DNA of 64,000 nt from Nocardioides agariphilus (GCF_015352445.1 NZ_JADKPO010000016.1:1-64000), one strand, 5' to 3'. Positions 42,912 to 54,802 are shown, counted from the first letter of the stretch. The notes: generated by a model from the sequence alone, not told the origin. Made by a program: numbers and translations.

Positions 42912-43224
42912 GGAGTGCTCCCCGCTGGTTGAGGAGGTTGCGCAGCAACCCGCGCCCCCCGCTGGTTGAGGAGGTTGCGCAGCAACCGTCTCGAAACCAG
43001 GTGAGGACATTCAGTGCTCCTCCGCTGGTTGAGGAGGTTGCGCAGCAATCCGCGCCCCCCGCTGGTTGAGGAGGTTGCGCAGCAACCGTCTCGAAACCAG
43101 GTGAGCACATCGGTCGCCGGGTTTCGAGACAGGCGCTAGCGCGCCTTCCTCAGCCAGCGGCTACGACAGGCCGCGCCTTCCTCAGCCAGCGGCTACGAGA
43201 GGCCGCGCCTTCCTCAACCAGCGG
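42904..43224. repeat. Array of type-A repeats, one type-B and 32-bp tandem units
   Basis: A elements begin at 42906 (truncated), 42927, 42964, 43027 and 43064, with alternating spacers. A B element is at about 43119-43155. Then a 32-bp unit occurs three times (43151, 43183, 43215), each containing GGCTACGACAGGCC or a one-base variant, that is, the last codons and stop of fhs copied in tandem. This fills the 313 bp between the methyltransferase and fhs genes; no gene is present. Confidence 0.9.
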
Positions 43225-44904
43225 CTACGACAGGCCGAGGATCGTCCCGTCGTCGGCCAGGTCGATGCGCCGGGCCGCGGGGTCGCGCGGGAGGCCGGGC
43301 ATCGTCATGATCTCGCCGCACACGGCCACCACGAACCCGGCACCGGCCGAGAGCCGCACCTCGCGCACGTGCAGCTCGTGGCCACTGGGGGCTCCGACCA
43401 GTGAGGCGTCAGTGGAGAACGAGTACTGCGTCTTCGCGATACACACCGGCAGGTCGGCGAACCCGTCGCGCTCGAATCTCTGCAGCCGACGCCGGGCCTT
43501 GGAGTCCCAGGTGACCTGGCGGGCGCCGTACAGCTTCGTGGCGACGGCCTCCACCTTCTCGGTGAGCGGGAGCTCGTCGGGGTAGGTGAAGGAGAACTCG
43601 TACGGCGAGGGCTCGTCGAGGGCTTGCAGCACGCCCTTGGCCAGCTCGAGCGCACCGGCCCCGCCGTCGGCGAAGTGGGTCGCCGGATAGGCCTGCACCC
43701 CTTCGGCCGCGACCAGCTCGACGACCTTGTCGATCTCGGCGGTGGTGTCGGTCGGGAAGCGGTTCACGGCGACGACGCACCGGACGCCGTACACGTGACG
43801 GATGTTGTGGAGGTGGCGGCGCAGGTTGGCCATGCCGCGCTCGACCGCGCCGAGGTCCTCGGTGCCGAGGTCGGCGAGGGCGACTCCGCCGTGGTACTTC
43901 AGGGCGCGGACCGTCGCGACCACTACGGCCAGGTCCGGACGCAGACCCGACTTGCGGCACTTGATGTCGACGAACTTCTCCGCACCGAGGTCGGCGCCGA
44001 AGCCGGCCTCCGTCACGACGTAGTCGGCCAGCCGCAGGCCCGCGCGCGTGGCCATGACCGAGCTGCAGCCGTGGGCGATGTTGGCGAACGGCCCGCCGTG
44101 CACGAACGCCGGGGCGCCCTCGAGGGTCTGCACCAGGTTGGGTGCGAGCGCATCGCGCAGGAGCACCGACATCGCGCCGTGCGCGTCGAGCTCACGAGCC
44201 GTGACCGGGTTGCCGGCGCGGTTGTACCCGATGACGATGTCGCCGATCCGCCTCTTGAGGTCGCCCCACGACTCGGTCAGGCAGAAGATCGCCATCAGCT
44301 CGGAGGCGACCACGATGTCGAAGCCCTCGGAGCGGGGGAACCCGTTGCCGTAGCCGCCGAGTGCGACCGTGGTGTCGCGCAGCGCGCGGTCGTTCATGTC
44401 CAGCACGCGCTTCCAGGTGACGCTGCGCACGTCGATGTCGAGCTCGTTGCCGTGGTGGATGTGGTTGTCGATGAGTGCGGAGAGCAGGTTGTTGGCCGCC
44501 GCGATCGCGGCGAAGTCGCCGGTGAAGTGCAAGTTGATGTCGGTCATCGGCACGACCTGGCTGTAGCCGCCGCCGGCAGCTCCGCCCTTCATGCCGAAGA
44601 CCGGGCCCATGGAGGGCTCGCGCAGGCAGGCCATGGACTTGTGGCCCAGGCCGAACAGCGCATCGGTCAGCCCGACCGTCGTGGTGGTCTTGCCCTCACC
44701 AGGCGGGGTCGGCGACAGCGCCGTCATCAAGATCAGCCTGCCCATCGGGCGGTCGGCGAGCGAGGCCAGGTAGCCGATGTCGACCTTGGCCTTGTAGTGC
44801 CCGTAGGGGACCAGGTGGTCCTCGTCGATCCCGAGCGTCTCGGCAGCCACGTCCCTGATCGGGCGCAGCGTCGCGGCGTTGGCGATCTCGATGTCCGACA
44901 GCAA
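43225..44904 (-). CDS. fhs: Formate-tetrahydrofolate ligase
   Basis: Makes 10-formyl-THF from formate, THF and ATP, feeding purine synthesis and other C1 steps. 559 residues, full length. The P-loop is [16 protein letters not shown] (about residues 54-69); [20 protein letters not shown] follows, and the C-terminal [15 protein letters not shown] is conserved. The TTG at 44904 is chosen: GGAGGGGAG lies six bases upstream and the protein then starts [16 protein letters not shown] as in the family; the frame continues to a GTG 11 codons earlier. The last residues GLS and the TAG stop lie in the tandem repeat. Confidence 0.95.
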   Translation of the reverse strand: MLSDIEIANAATLRPIRDVAAETLGIDEDHLVPYGHYKAKVDIGYLASLADRPMGRLILMTALSPTPPGEGKTTTTVGLTDALFGLGHKSMACLREPSMGPVFGMKGGAAGGGYSQVVPMTDINLHFTGDFAAIAAANNLLSALIDNHIHHGNELDIDVRSVTWKRVLDMNDRALRDTTVALGGYGNGFPRSEGFDIVVASELMAIFCLTESWGDLKRRIGDIVIGYNRAGNPVTARELDAHGAMSVLLRDALAPNLVQTLEGAPAFVHGGPFANIAHGCSSVMATRAGLRLADYVVTEAGFGADLGAEKFVDIKCRKSGLRPDLAVVVATVRALKYHGGVALADLGTEDLGAVERGMANLRRHLHNIRHVYGVRCVVAVNRFPTDTTAEIDKVVELVAAEGVQAYPATHFADGGAGALELAKGVLQALDEPSPYEFSFTYPDELPLTEKVEAVATKLYGARQVTWDSKARRRLQRFERDGFADLPVCIAKTQYSFSTDASLVGAPSGHELHVREVRLSAGAGFVVAVCGEIMTMPGLPRDPAARRIDLADDGTILGLS

Positions 44905-45007
44905 GACTTTCTCCCCTCCGTGGCCGAGGCTCGTCACTTTCCCGGGGGCACGCTAGCCTCCCGGGACACGTTGCGGAAGACGCGCCGCGTTGCGTCAGCC
45001 GCGCAGC

Positions 45008-45691
45008 TCAACCTCGCCAGGCATCGCTGCCCGGTGTCAGGTCGGCATGGGTCCGGATCCAGGCGTGCATCGCGATAGCCGCCGCCGCGGAGGCGTTGAT
45101 GGACCTGGTGGAACCGAACTGCGCGATGGAGAACGTGCCGTCACACGCCTCCCGCGCGGCTTCGGACAGTCCGGGCCCCTCCTGGCCGAACAGGAAGCAG
45201 ACCCGACGCGGCACCTCCATGGTCTCCAGGTGGGCCGAGCCCGGCAGGTTGTCGATGCCGAGGAGAGCGACGCCAGTGCCTCGCAGGTACGCCGCGAGGT
45301 CGGCGACCGAGGCGTGGTGGCGCAGGTGCTGGTAGCGGTCGGTCACCATCGCTCCTCGCCGGTTCCATCGTCGGTTGCCCACGATGTGCACCTCGGCCGC
45401 CAAGAAGGCGTTGGCCGAGCGGACGATGGTGCCGATGTTGAAGTCGTGCTGCCAGTTCTCGATCGCGACGTGGAAGTCGTGACGCCTGGCATCGAGGTCG
45501 GCGACGATCGCCTCCATCGTCCAGTAGCGGTAGCGGTCCACCACGTTGCGGCGGTCGCCCTCGGCGAGCAAGCGGGCGTCGTACTCGTCGCCCTCGGGCC
45601 ACGGGCCGACCCACGGGCCGACCCCGACCTCCGGCGGGCCGTGCGGCATCGGGTCGTACGGCGCCCTGGCCGGTTCTGCGGACTCTGCCAC
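45008..45691 (-). CDS. TrmH/SpoU family RNA methyltransferase
   Basis: A 227-residue SPOUT-fold 2'-O-ribose methyltransferase acting on tRNA or rRNA. The three motifs are present: NIGTIVRSANAFLAAEVHIVG (motif 1), FLFGQEGPGLSEAAREAC (motif 2) and FGSTRSINASAAAAIAMHAW (motif 3, knot). The Pro-rich N-terminal 60 residues are extra. The target base is unknown. TACGGT lies six bases before the GTG, a leaderless signature. Divergent from the DedA gene. Confidence 0.9.
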   Translation of the reverse strand: MAESAEPARAPYDPMPHGPPEVGVGPWVGPWPEGDEYDARLLAEGDRRNVVDRYRYWTMEAIVADLDARRHDFHVAIENWQHDFNIGTIVRSANAFLAAEVHIVGNRRWNRRGAMVTDRYQHLRHHASVADLAAYLRGTGVALLGIDNLPGSAHLETMEVPRRVCFLFGQEGPGLSEAAREACDGTFSIAQFGSTRSINASAAAAIAMHAWIRTHADLTPGSDAWRG

Positions 45692-45750
45692 GCGCCGACC
45701 GTAGCCATCAGTTCACCTGGCGGTCATCATTGCCCAGGTACGCTCACGCC

Positions 45751-46458
45751 GTGAGTCCGTCAGCCCTCATGGTGCCGCTCCTGTTCGGCATCCAGTGGCT
45801 GGACCCCAACTGGCTGCTCGGCCAGTTCGGCACCGCCTTCTTCTGGGTGAGCCTGGTCATCATCTTCATCGAGTGCGGGCTGTTCTTCCCGTTCCTGCCG
45901 GGTGACACCCTGCTGGTCGCGATCGGGCTGTTCGTGGCGGGCGAGAAGGTCTCGATCGTGCCCGGCGGCCCGCTGGTCAACCTGATGTTCTCACTGGTCG
46001 TGCTGACCGCTGCGGCGTTCGCCGGCAACGTGGTCGGCTACGAGATCGGCCGCAAGATCGGGCCACCGCTCTACGAGCACGACGGCCGGCTCCTCAAGCG
46101 CGCGTACTTCGAGAAGACCGAGGCGTTCTTCGAGAAGCACGGCCGCAAGGCGCTGGTCATCGGCCGGTTCGTGCCGTTCGTGCGCACCTTCATCACGGTC
46201 GTCGCCGGCGCGACCCGCATGCACCGCGCCAAGTTCATGGTGTGGAGTGCCGTCGGCGCCATCGTCTGGGTGGCCAGCATCGTGTCGCTCGGCTACTTCG
46301 TCGGCAAGCGCGTGCCCTGGCTGGCTGAGAACATCGACTACGCGATCCTCGGGCTCCTCGCCCTCTCGGTGCTCCCGCTGGCCTTCGAGTGGTGGCGCCA
46401 CCGCGGCGCCGACGACGCCGAGACCGAGAACGAGAAGGGCGCGCAGGCGCGGGCCTAG
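45751..46458 (+). CDS. DedA family membrane protein
   Basis: A 235-residue protein of the DedA/VTT family, linked to undecaprenyl-phosphate or phospholipid flipping. Membrane segments include VSLVIIFIECGLFFPFLPGDTLL and the re-entrant GRFVPFVRTFITVVAGATRM; the Glu of FIECGLF and the Arg of GRFVPF are the conserved charges. A charged tail follows the last helix. The GTG at 45751 is preceded by TACGCT six bases upstream. Its stop shares CTAG with convergent pyrE. Confidence 0.9.
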   Translation: MSPSALMVPLLFGIQWLDPNWLLGQFGTAFFWVSLVIIFIECGLFFPFLPGDTLLVAIGLFVAGEKVSIVPGGPLVNLMFSLVVLTAAAFAGNVVGYEIGRKIGPPLYEHDGRLLKRAYFEKTEAFFEKHGRKALVIGRFVPFVRTFITVVAGATRMHRAKFMVWSAVGAIVWVASIVSLGYFVGKRVPWLAENIDYAILGLLALSVLPLAFEWWRHRGADDAETENEKGAQARA

Positions 46459-46988
46459 GACCGCACGCCGTCGAGGTCGGCCTTGGTCAGCACCGAGCGG
46501 ATCTCGAGGCCTACGTCGGCGAGCGGGTTGCCGCCCGCAGGTGACCGGTCGATCGCGCAGATCACCAGCTCGACGTTCGCACCCGCATCGCGCAGCGCGC
46601 GGGTGGCGTCGCGTACGGCGCCGCCCGTCGTGATCACGTCCTCGATGAGGACGACGGTGCGGCCCGCCACGTCCGGACCCTCGGCGAGCTTGTTGGTGCC
46701 GTAGTCCTTGGCCTGCTTGCGCACGAACAGGGCCGGCAGGCCGGTGTGCGCGCTCAGCGCGGTGACCAGCGGGATGCCGCCCATCTCGAGTCCGCCCAGC
46801 AGCTGACCCGCCTCGTCGGGAAGCAGCGTGGCCATCTGGGCAGCCACGCGCGCCAGCAGGGTCGGGTCGGTCTCGAAGAGGTACTTGTCGAAGTACTCGT
46901 GCGAGACCTGGCCGGACCGCAACGTGAACTCGCCTGTCAGGCGGCAGCGGGAGTCGACGTCGCGGGCGAGATCAGGATCGGCGGTCAC
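46455..46988 (-). CDS. pyrE: Orotate phosphoribosyltransferase
   Basis: Makes orotidine 5'-phosphate from orotate and PRPP in pyrimidine synthesis. 177 residues, typical length. The PRPP-binding motif is TVVLIEDVITTGGAVRDATR (residues about 114-133). An N-terminal GEFTLRSGQVSHEYFDKYLF and ALFVRKQAKDYGTNKLAEG are conserved. The GTG start lies five bases after the upstream FAD oxidoreductase stop, so the two are cotranscribed; the link is not metabolic in any obvious way. Confidence 0.95.
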   Translation of the reverse strand: MTADPDLARDVDSRCRLTGEFTLRSGQVSHEYFDKYLFETDPTLLARVAAQMATLLPDEAGQLLGGLEMGGIPLVTALSAHTGLPALFVRKQAKDYGTNKLAEGPDVAGRTVVLIEDVITTGGAVRDATRALRDAGANVELVICAIDRSPAGGNPLADVGLEIRSVLTKADLDGVRS

Positions 46989-46993
46989 GGGGA

Positions 46994-48049
46994 TCAGTTC
47001 AGCATCGCTCGCAGGTCGGGGGCGAACCGGGTGGCTATCTCGTAGCCGCCGAGGGTCCGCTCGTGGCGCGCGTGGGCGTACGTCGCCTCCCAGTCCGCCG
47101 GGCGCTCGACGAAGGACTCTGCAAATGCCTCTGCCTGGCGCGCCGCCGTGTCCATGCCGAAACCGGCGAAGGGATCCTGACCGGTGCCGGCGTCGCCCAC
47201 CAGCGCCCACCCGGGCCCGGCAGGCTGGCGCAGGTAGCTGTCGGTCGGCCTCCCGGTGAACGCCTTGCCGCACCAGGTGACCGACTCGATGCGCTGCGAG
47301 AGGCTGGCGTGCTCCCGCAGCCGGCGCGAGAGATGGCCGGCCGGGTCATCGCCGTGGGCCTCGTGGTCCGCGAGCGGGATGCTGATGGCGATGCAGAACA
47401 GGTCATCGTCACTCGGGAACACGTAGGCCAGCTCGTCGCCCACCAGCGAGAACTCGGCGCCGACCTCTTCCGGCGAGCGCCAGTCCCTCGCGTAGCGGTA
47501 GTACATGGCTCGGGCAGCAGGGTGACGCTCTTGCGTCGAGGCGCCGACGAGCGCGGCCACCCGAGACCGGCGACCGTCAGCGCCGACAACCGTTCCTCGG
47601 TGCATCTCGCCCGAGTCGTCGAACACGCCCATCACGTGGCCTTGCTCGCGAACCAGGTCGACGACGCGCGCTCCCGTCCTGACGTCGACGCCGACCTCGG
47701 CGCAGCGCCGCAACAGGATCGAGTCGAGCGTGATCCGCCGCACGGACAGGCAGAACCCGACCTCACCGGGATCTTGGGGTGGGCCGGGAGCGGCCGACTC
47801 GTCGTCTACGGCGAAGTACTCGCATCGCAGGGGTGGCGCCCCCGTTGCCAGTACCTCGTCGAGCACTCCTACCTCGGCCAGCGAGCGCACCAGGCCATCG
47901 CCGCGGAAGAAGTGCGTGGACAGCGTGTCCGACGGGAAGTGGCGCGCCTCCAGGACCCGCACGGCCACCCCGCGGTCGGCGAGCCTGAGGGCGGTCAGCG
48001 ACCCGGCGATCCGACCGCCCACCACGACGACGTCTGGGCCAGACCTCAC
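46994..48049 (-). CDS. FAD-dependent oxidoreductase (geranylgeranyl-reductase/monooxygenase type)
   Basis: A 351-residue flavoprotein of the PHBH superfamily. The dinucleotide-binding motif is VVVVGGRIAGSLTALRLADRG, with Arg in place of the usual middle Gly. The second FAD motif is WALVGDAGTGQDPFAGFGMDTA, and the DG motif is VVGADGRRSRVAAL. Substrate is unknown: it could be a monooxygenase or a saturating reductase. The GTG start has TATCCT six bases upstream. It lies upstream of pyrE on the same strand and is divergent from the aminotransferase gene. Confidence 0.85.
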   Translation of the reverse strand: MRSGPDVVVVGGRIAGSLTALRLADRGVAVRVLEARHFPSDTLSTHFFRGDGLVRSLAEVGVLDEVLATGAPPLRCEYFAVDDESAAPGPPQDPGEVGFCLSVRRITLDSILLRRCAEVGVDVRTGARVVDLVREQGHVMGVFDDSGEMHRGTVVGADGRRSRVAALVGASTQERHPAARAMYYRYARDWRSPEEVGAEFSLVGDELAYVFPSDDDLFCIAISIPLADHEAHGDDPAGHLSRRLREHASLSQRIESVTWCGKAFTGRPTDSYLRQPAGPGWALVGDAGTGQDPFAGFGMDTAARQAEAFAESFVERPADWEATYAHARHERTLGGYEIATRFAPDLRAMLN

Positions 48050-48096
48050 CGTCGGAGGATAGGCCCCGACGGGGGAGGGATGGCTACCCTCCTACG

Positions 48097-49281
48097 GTGC
48101 CCGCCCGATCGAATGGCCGCCGCGCGGCTGCCCGCCTCGACGGCATCCCGCCGACCATCTTCTCCACGATGTCCGCACTCGCGGTGCGCACGGGAGCGGT
48201 GAACCTCGGCCAGGGCTTCCCGGACGTCGACGGTCCGCCCGAGGTGATCGCGGCCGCCGTGCACGCACTCGAGTCGGGAGCCAACCAGTACGCACCCGGG
48301 ATCGGCGTACCTGCCCTGCGCCAGGCGATCGCCCGCCACCAGCAGCGTCACTACGGCATCTCGCTCGACCCCGACACGCAGGTCGTGGTGACGACCGGGT
48401 GCACCGAGGCGATCGCCGGCGCCCTGCTCGGCCTGGTCGACCCGGGCGACGAGGTCGTCGTGCTGGAGCCCTACTACGACTCGTACGTCGCGATGATCCA
48501 GATGGCAGGCGGCGTACGACGGCCGGTCACCCTGCGAGCCCCCGACTTCCGCCTCGACGTCGAGGAGCTGCGCGCCGCCGTCACCGACCGCACCCGCTTC
48601 GTGCTGGTCAACAGCCCCCACAACCCGACCGGCACGGTGCTGACGCGCGAGGAGCTGACCGCGATCGCCGAGCTGGCGGTCGAGCACGACCTGGTGGTGA
48701 TCACCGACGAGGTCTACGAGCACCTGGTCTTCACCGGCCACGAGCACGTCCCGATGGCGACGCTGCCCGGCATGGCCGAACGTACGTTGACGTTGTCGAG
48801 CGCTGGCAAGAGCTACAGCTTCACGGGCTGGAAGGTCGGCTGGGCGACGGGCCCGGCCGAGCTGGTCGGTCCCGTGCTCGCGGCCAAGCAGTGGCTGACC
48901 TTCACCTCCGGTGCGCCGCTGCAGCCGGCCGTGGCGACCGCACTCGACGAGCTGCCCGACTGGCCGGCCGCGCTCGCCGCCGAGCTGGAGGAGAAGCGAG
49001 ACCTGCTGTGCAACGGACTCGACACGGTCGGCCTCACCGGCCGGCCGCCGTCCGGCACGTACTTCGCCACCTCCGACATCAGCCACCTGGGCTGGCCCGA
49101 CGCGATGTCGTTCTGCCTCGCCCTGCCCGAGCGCGCGGGCGTGGTCGCGATCCCGACCCAACCGTTCTACGACGACCCCGACGCCGGCAGGCAACTGGTC
49201 CGCTGGGCGTTCTGCAAGCAGCGCCCGGTGATCGAGGAGGCCCTGCGCCGGTTGGCTTCCGCCGACCTCACCTATCGGTAG
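48097..49281 (+). CDS. Class I/II PLP-dependent aminotransferase
   Basis: A 394-residue fold-type I aminotransferase, close in layout to mycobacterial DapC (succinyl-diaminopimelate transaminase) and kynurenine/methionine aminotransferases. The PLP lysine is in LSSAGKSYSFTGWKVGW, the aspartate in VVITDEVYEHL and the Asn in LVNSPHNPTG; the carboxylate-binding Arg is in FCKQRPVIEEALRR. The substrate is not settled by sequence, so no gene symbol is assigned. TACCCT lies six bases before the GTG. Convergent with the membrane-protein gene. Confidence 0.88.
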   Translation: MPARSNGRRAAARLDGIPPTIFSTMSALAVRTGAVNLGQGFPDVDGPPEVIAAAVHALESGANQYAPGIGVPALRQAIARHQQRHYGISLDPDTQVVVTTGCTEAIAGALLGLVDPGDEVVVLEPYYDSYVAMIQMAGGVRRPVTLRAPDFRLDVEELRAAVTDRTRFVLVNSPHNPTGTVLTREELTAIAELAVEHDLVVITDEVYEHLVFTGHEHVPMATLPGMAERTLTLSSAGKSYSFTGWKVGWATGPAELVGPVLAAKQWLTFTSGAPLQPAVATALDELPDWPAALAAELEEKRDLLCNGLDTVGLTGRPPSGTYFATSDISHLGWPDAMSFCLALPERAGVVAIPTQPFYDDPDAGRQLVRWAFCKQRPVIEEALRRLASADLTYR

Positions 49282-49287
49282 GCGGCG

Positions 49288-50097
49288 TCAGTAGCGGTCG
49301 CGGAACCACTGGCTGGCATCGCCGAGGCACAGCAGGATGACGACCAGCACGCAGGCCAGGAGCCACAACACCATGAAGAACGCCCCGCCGATCGTCATCA
49401 GGAGGCACAGCAGCCCGGCGACGACGGCGGAGATGATCAGCAGGATCCGGGCGACCTTGCCCCGCCGTAGGACCATCACGCCGAGCACGGTGGCGATCAC
49501 GCACCAGATGGTGAAGACCAGCATGATCGCCACGAACACACCGAAGGCAGCCTCGGCGTCGAAGTCGCCCGTGGCCCCCTGCTCGGCGATGGCCTTGTCG
49601 ACCTCGGTGAGCACGTCGTCCTTGGCCACGATCAAGGCCAGGGTGAGGAACGCGAACAGCGCGCCGGTCAGGCCGGAGAGCACGATGGTGATCCAGCCGG
49701 CCGCCGTCACCGTGCCGGGACGGCCGTCGCTGACGCCGCGGGTGAGCGGGCGGCCGTACATGTCCAGCCCGTCTCCGAGCGGCCCTGCGGGTGGCAGCTG
49801 CTGACCGTAGGGCGAGGTGTACTGCCCGTACGGCTGCTGGGGTTGCTGGGGTTGCTGGGGCGCCGCCTGATAGGGGTTGGTCGCCGGCGGCTGGCCGTAG
49901 GGGTCGGGCTGTTGCGGCTGCTGGGCGTAGGGGTTCGGCGGGGCCGGCGGTGTGCCGTAGGGGCTGTCGGCCGACGGCTGGCCGTAGGGGTTGTCTGCGG
50001 GCGGCGGGGACGCGGGCTGCTGGCCGTAGGGGGTCTCACCCGAGGAGCCACCGTAGGGATTGCTGGGCGGAGGCCCGCCCTGGCTGCTGTCGCTCAC
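49288..50097 (-). CDS. Proline/glutamine-rich membrane protein
   Basis: A 269-residue protein I cannot name. Residues 1-120 are low complexity, rich in Pro, Gln, Tyr and Gly, built of NPYGQP-like iterations (TPYGQQP, NPYGQPSADSPYG). Four membrane helices follow (AAGWITIVLSGLTGALFAFL, GVFVAIMLVFTIWCVIA, ILLIISAVVAGLLCLLM, FFMVLWLLACVLVVILL). Such Pro-rich N-termini are common in actinobacterial membrane proteins and may be flexible spacers. It is one codon group away from, and similar in plan to, the next gene upstream. Confidence 0.75.
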   Translation of the reverse strand: MSDSSQGGPPPSNPYGGSSGETPYGQQPASPPPADNPYGQPSADSPYGTPPAPPNPYAQQPQQPDPYGQPPATNPYQAAPQQPQQPQQPYGQYTSPYGQQLPPAGPLGDGLDMYGRPLTRGVSDGRPGTVTAAGWITIVLSGLTGALFAFLTLALIVAKDDVLTEVDKAIAEQGATGDFDAEAAFGVFVAIMLVFTIWCVIATVLGVMVLRRGKVARILLIISAVVAGLLCLLMTIGGAFFMVLWLLACVLVVILLCLGDASQWFRDRY

Positions 50098-50104
50098 GTG
50101 AACA

Positions 50105-51271
50105 TCACATCATGCTGCCGCGCTGCCGCGCCTCAACCCGCGCGAGCCAACGCTGGGAGGACGGCTGCAACAACAGCACCGCAGCGGCGGCCGCCAGGAC
50201 GCCTGGCACCACCAGGGGCGGGGAGACCACCGACCCCGCGATGCAGAACACTGCGACCACGCCGGCCGAGGCAACCAAGGACACCGCTGCCCATCGCATC
50301 CGGTTGAACGCGAGCACGGCCAACACACCCGATGCCAGGGCCCACACCAGGCACCCGATGGCGATCGTCCAGGTCAGCGACTCGAGCGTCGACGCCGAGA
50401 CACCCTGCTCGGCGAGCTCCGGGTTGCGGCGCTGCAGCTCGGCGAAGAGGCCGTCGGCGTCGGTGACGAGAGCGGTGATGAGCGTGAGAGACAGCAGGGC
50501 CGTCAGCGCGCAGCAGACCCAGGTGATGGCGCACGCGACGGTGACCGGCGTCGGACGTCGGACGCGACGCGGCGCGTAGGTCACGGCGTACGGCTGGCCG
50601 AGGTGGGTGACCGGTGCGCCCCACGGCGTCGGCCCGGACTGCGGAGGCCACGGCGGTGGCTGCTGTGCGGCTGGAGTCGGTGCCACGGGCGGCTGGACGG
50701 GCGGCTGGACGGGCGGCTGGACGGGCGGCTGGACGGGCGGCTGGACGGGTTGCTGGGTGGGCGCCTGGGGCGCGGCACTCGCCCAGGGATCGCGCCGGCC
50801 CTCGGGCGCGACGCGCGGGGTGGTGCCGGCGAACCAGTGGCGCGACGGCGCCAGCCACAGCATCGCGACGCTCGCCAGCACCACGCTGGCCAGGAATCCG
50901 CCCGAGACCAGGCCGCAGAGGAACAGGGGAACGGCGAGGACGCTGAGCCCCACGCGTGCTGCGCGGTTGCGCTTGAGCACGTGCCAGCCGAGGATCCCCG
51001 CGGCGGTGGCGAGGCCGGCGGCGGCCATCGACACCGTGCGGATGATCCGCAGCGCCGACTCGTGCCCGAGCCCGAGCTGGCTGCCGGGCGGCTCGCTGAG
51101 GAACTGCTCGATCGCCGACCGGGTCTCGAGCGAGCGCAGCTGTCCGAGCTGCTCGAAGACCGAGAGCACCAGCATCGAGGACGCCGCGATCACCAGCCAC
51201 CCGGCCAGGGTCACCTGGCGCGGGCGCTGGGCTCCCGACTTGTCGGGACGTTCGCCTGGCGCGCTGCTCAC
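50105..51271 (-). CDS. Proline-rich membrane protein with VQPP repeats
   Basis: A 388-residue protein. Four or so membrane helices flank a cytoplasmic or external Pro-rich stretch of QPPV repeats (residues about 176-195) followed by PPPWPPQSGPTPWGAP. The repeat is encoded by five exact 12-bp copies at 50687-50746. The second half repeats the helix layout (VACAITWVCCALTALL, IAIGCLVWALASGVLAVLAF). No family is recognised. The GTG at 51271 lies 13 bp after the clpB stop, so it may be read through from clpB. The preceding gene is its probable paralogue. Confidence 0.75.
   Translation of the reverse strand: MSSAPGERPDKSGAQRPRQVTLAGWLVIAASSMLVLSVFEQLGQLRSLETRSAIEQFLSEPPGSQLGLGHESALRIIRTVSMAAAGLATAAGILGWHVLKRNRAARVGLSVLAVPLFLCGLVSGGFLASVVLASVAMLWLAPSRHWFAGTTPRVAPEGRRDPWASAAPQAPTQQPVQPPVQPPVQPPVQPPVQPPVAPTPAAQQPPPWPPQSGPTPWGAPVTHLGQPYAVTYAPRRVRRPTPVTVACAITWVCCALTALLSLTLITALVTDADGLFAELQRRNPELAEQGVSASTLESLTWTIAIGCLVWALASGVLAVLAFNRMRWAAVSLVASAGVVAVFCIAGSVVSPPLVVPGVLAAAAAVLLLQPSSQRWLARVEARQRGSMM
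50687..50746. repeat. Five exact copies of a 12-bp unit
   Basis: GGGCGGCTGGAC five times head to tail, encoding QPPV on the minus strand. Slippage here would change the length of the Pro-rich linker in units of four residues. Confidence 0.9.
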
Positions 51272-51284
51272 GTGGCCAAGTGTC

Positions 51285-53879
<2,595 letters not shown>

Positions 53880-53953
53880 ACCGACTGGCGTCCCTTTGGG
53901 TGTCGTGAAGTTGGGGGTGTTTCCCGGTCCCCCGGAGGGAGACCCACTGGCCT

Positions 53954-53979
53954 AACGATCCCGAAGTTGAGTCTGTTCC
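53954..53979 (-). promoter_or_regulatory. SigR/SigH-like promoter of clpB
   Basis: On the minus strand GGAAC (plus-strand 53975-53979) is followed by 18 bases and GTT (53954-53956), matching the GGAAT-N18-GTT type used by actinobacterial SigR/SigH. The -35 is in the loop of the HAIR repeat. Confidence 0.5.
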
Positions 53980-53989
53980 ACTCAACTTC
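53963..53989. promoter_or_regulatory. HAIR element of clpB (HspR operator)
   Basis: A perfect inverted repeat with arms GAAGTTGAGT and ACTCAACTTC and seven bases between, the HspR-associated inverted repeat (consensus CTTGAGT-N7-ACTCAAG) with the outer C/G replaced by G/C. It overlaps the proposed SigR-like promoter. Confidence 0.85.
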
Positions 53990-54100
53990 AGATATTTCGG
54001 TACGGCGCGTCGTCCCGGCTTTCGCGGGCTCCGTGCGGTGGCATGAGGTCCTAGCAGAGTAAAGACCCGGTGCCCGTGACGCCGCCAGAGAGGTAACACC

Positions 54101-54802
54101 ATGAAGAACCCTGGGCAGAAGCTCAAGTCCGGCCTCATCGCACTGGCCGTCGGGATCGTTCTCGTCGCCGCGCTCGACTGGGCCGCGGCGGCCGCCACCG
54201 GACGGTCGATGATCCTGGGTCAGTGGAACCAGGCGGACCACTCGACGACTCTGAAGAACACCAAGAGCGGCCCGGCGCTCGACCTGCGGGCCAGTGGTCC
54301 GGCGCTGAAGGTGAGCAACGGCAAGAAGATCGCCAAGCTCAACGCCGACCAGCTCGACGGCCTCGACTCCACCGACCTGCAGTCCAACCGCAACGTGACC
54401 TACCAGTGGAGCGCCACCAACCACACCGGCGGCTTCACCCAGGCGATCCCGGACCAGCCTGCCGGGAGCTACGTCATCTCGTTCTCGCTGCAGATGAACG
54501 GCGCCCAAGGGACCGAAGCGGACCCCAACGTCATCAACTGCCGCATCGACCAGACGACCACCGTCGGTATCGACACGCTCAAGGCGCGCCTGGCCGACAC
54601 GCAGCTGCCCTCGATCGACACCATCCCGACGCTGAACGGGTCCAACCCCGTCGTGCTGGCCACCGGAGACAAGCTCACCTTGGCCTGCACGATGACCCGC
54701 AACGGCTTGTCCTGGACGACTCCGGTCACCCAGCCGATCACCGTCAACCTGCTCCGCGTCGACGGATCGACGGTCACCATGGGCGGGGCGATCCCCAACT
54801 GA
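54101..54802 (+). CDS. Secreted or anchored hypothetical protein
   Basis: A 233-residue exported protein. Residues 8-30 are a hydrophobic helix (LKSGLIALAVGIVLVAALDW) acting as signal peptide or membrane anchor. After it come KNTKSGPALDLRASGPALKVSNG and KLNADQLDGLDSTDL, a motif frequent in actinobacterial surface proteins, then a beta-rich domain of about 130 residues with two Cys (CRIDQ, ACTMT) that could bridge. No function known. GAGAGG lies about seven bases before the ATG. Divergent from clpB. Confidence 0.75.
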   Translation: MKNPGQKLKSGLIALAVGIVLVAALDWAAAAATGRSMILGQWNQADHSTTLKNTKSGPALDLRASGPALKVSNGKKIAKLNADQLDGLDSTDLQSNRNVTYQWSATNHTGGFTQAIPDQPAGSYVISFSLQMNGAQGTEADPNVINCRIDQTTTVGIDTLKARLADTQLPSIDTIPTLNGSNPVVLATGDKLTLACTMTRNGLSWTTPVTQPITVNLLRVDGSTVTMGGAIPN

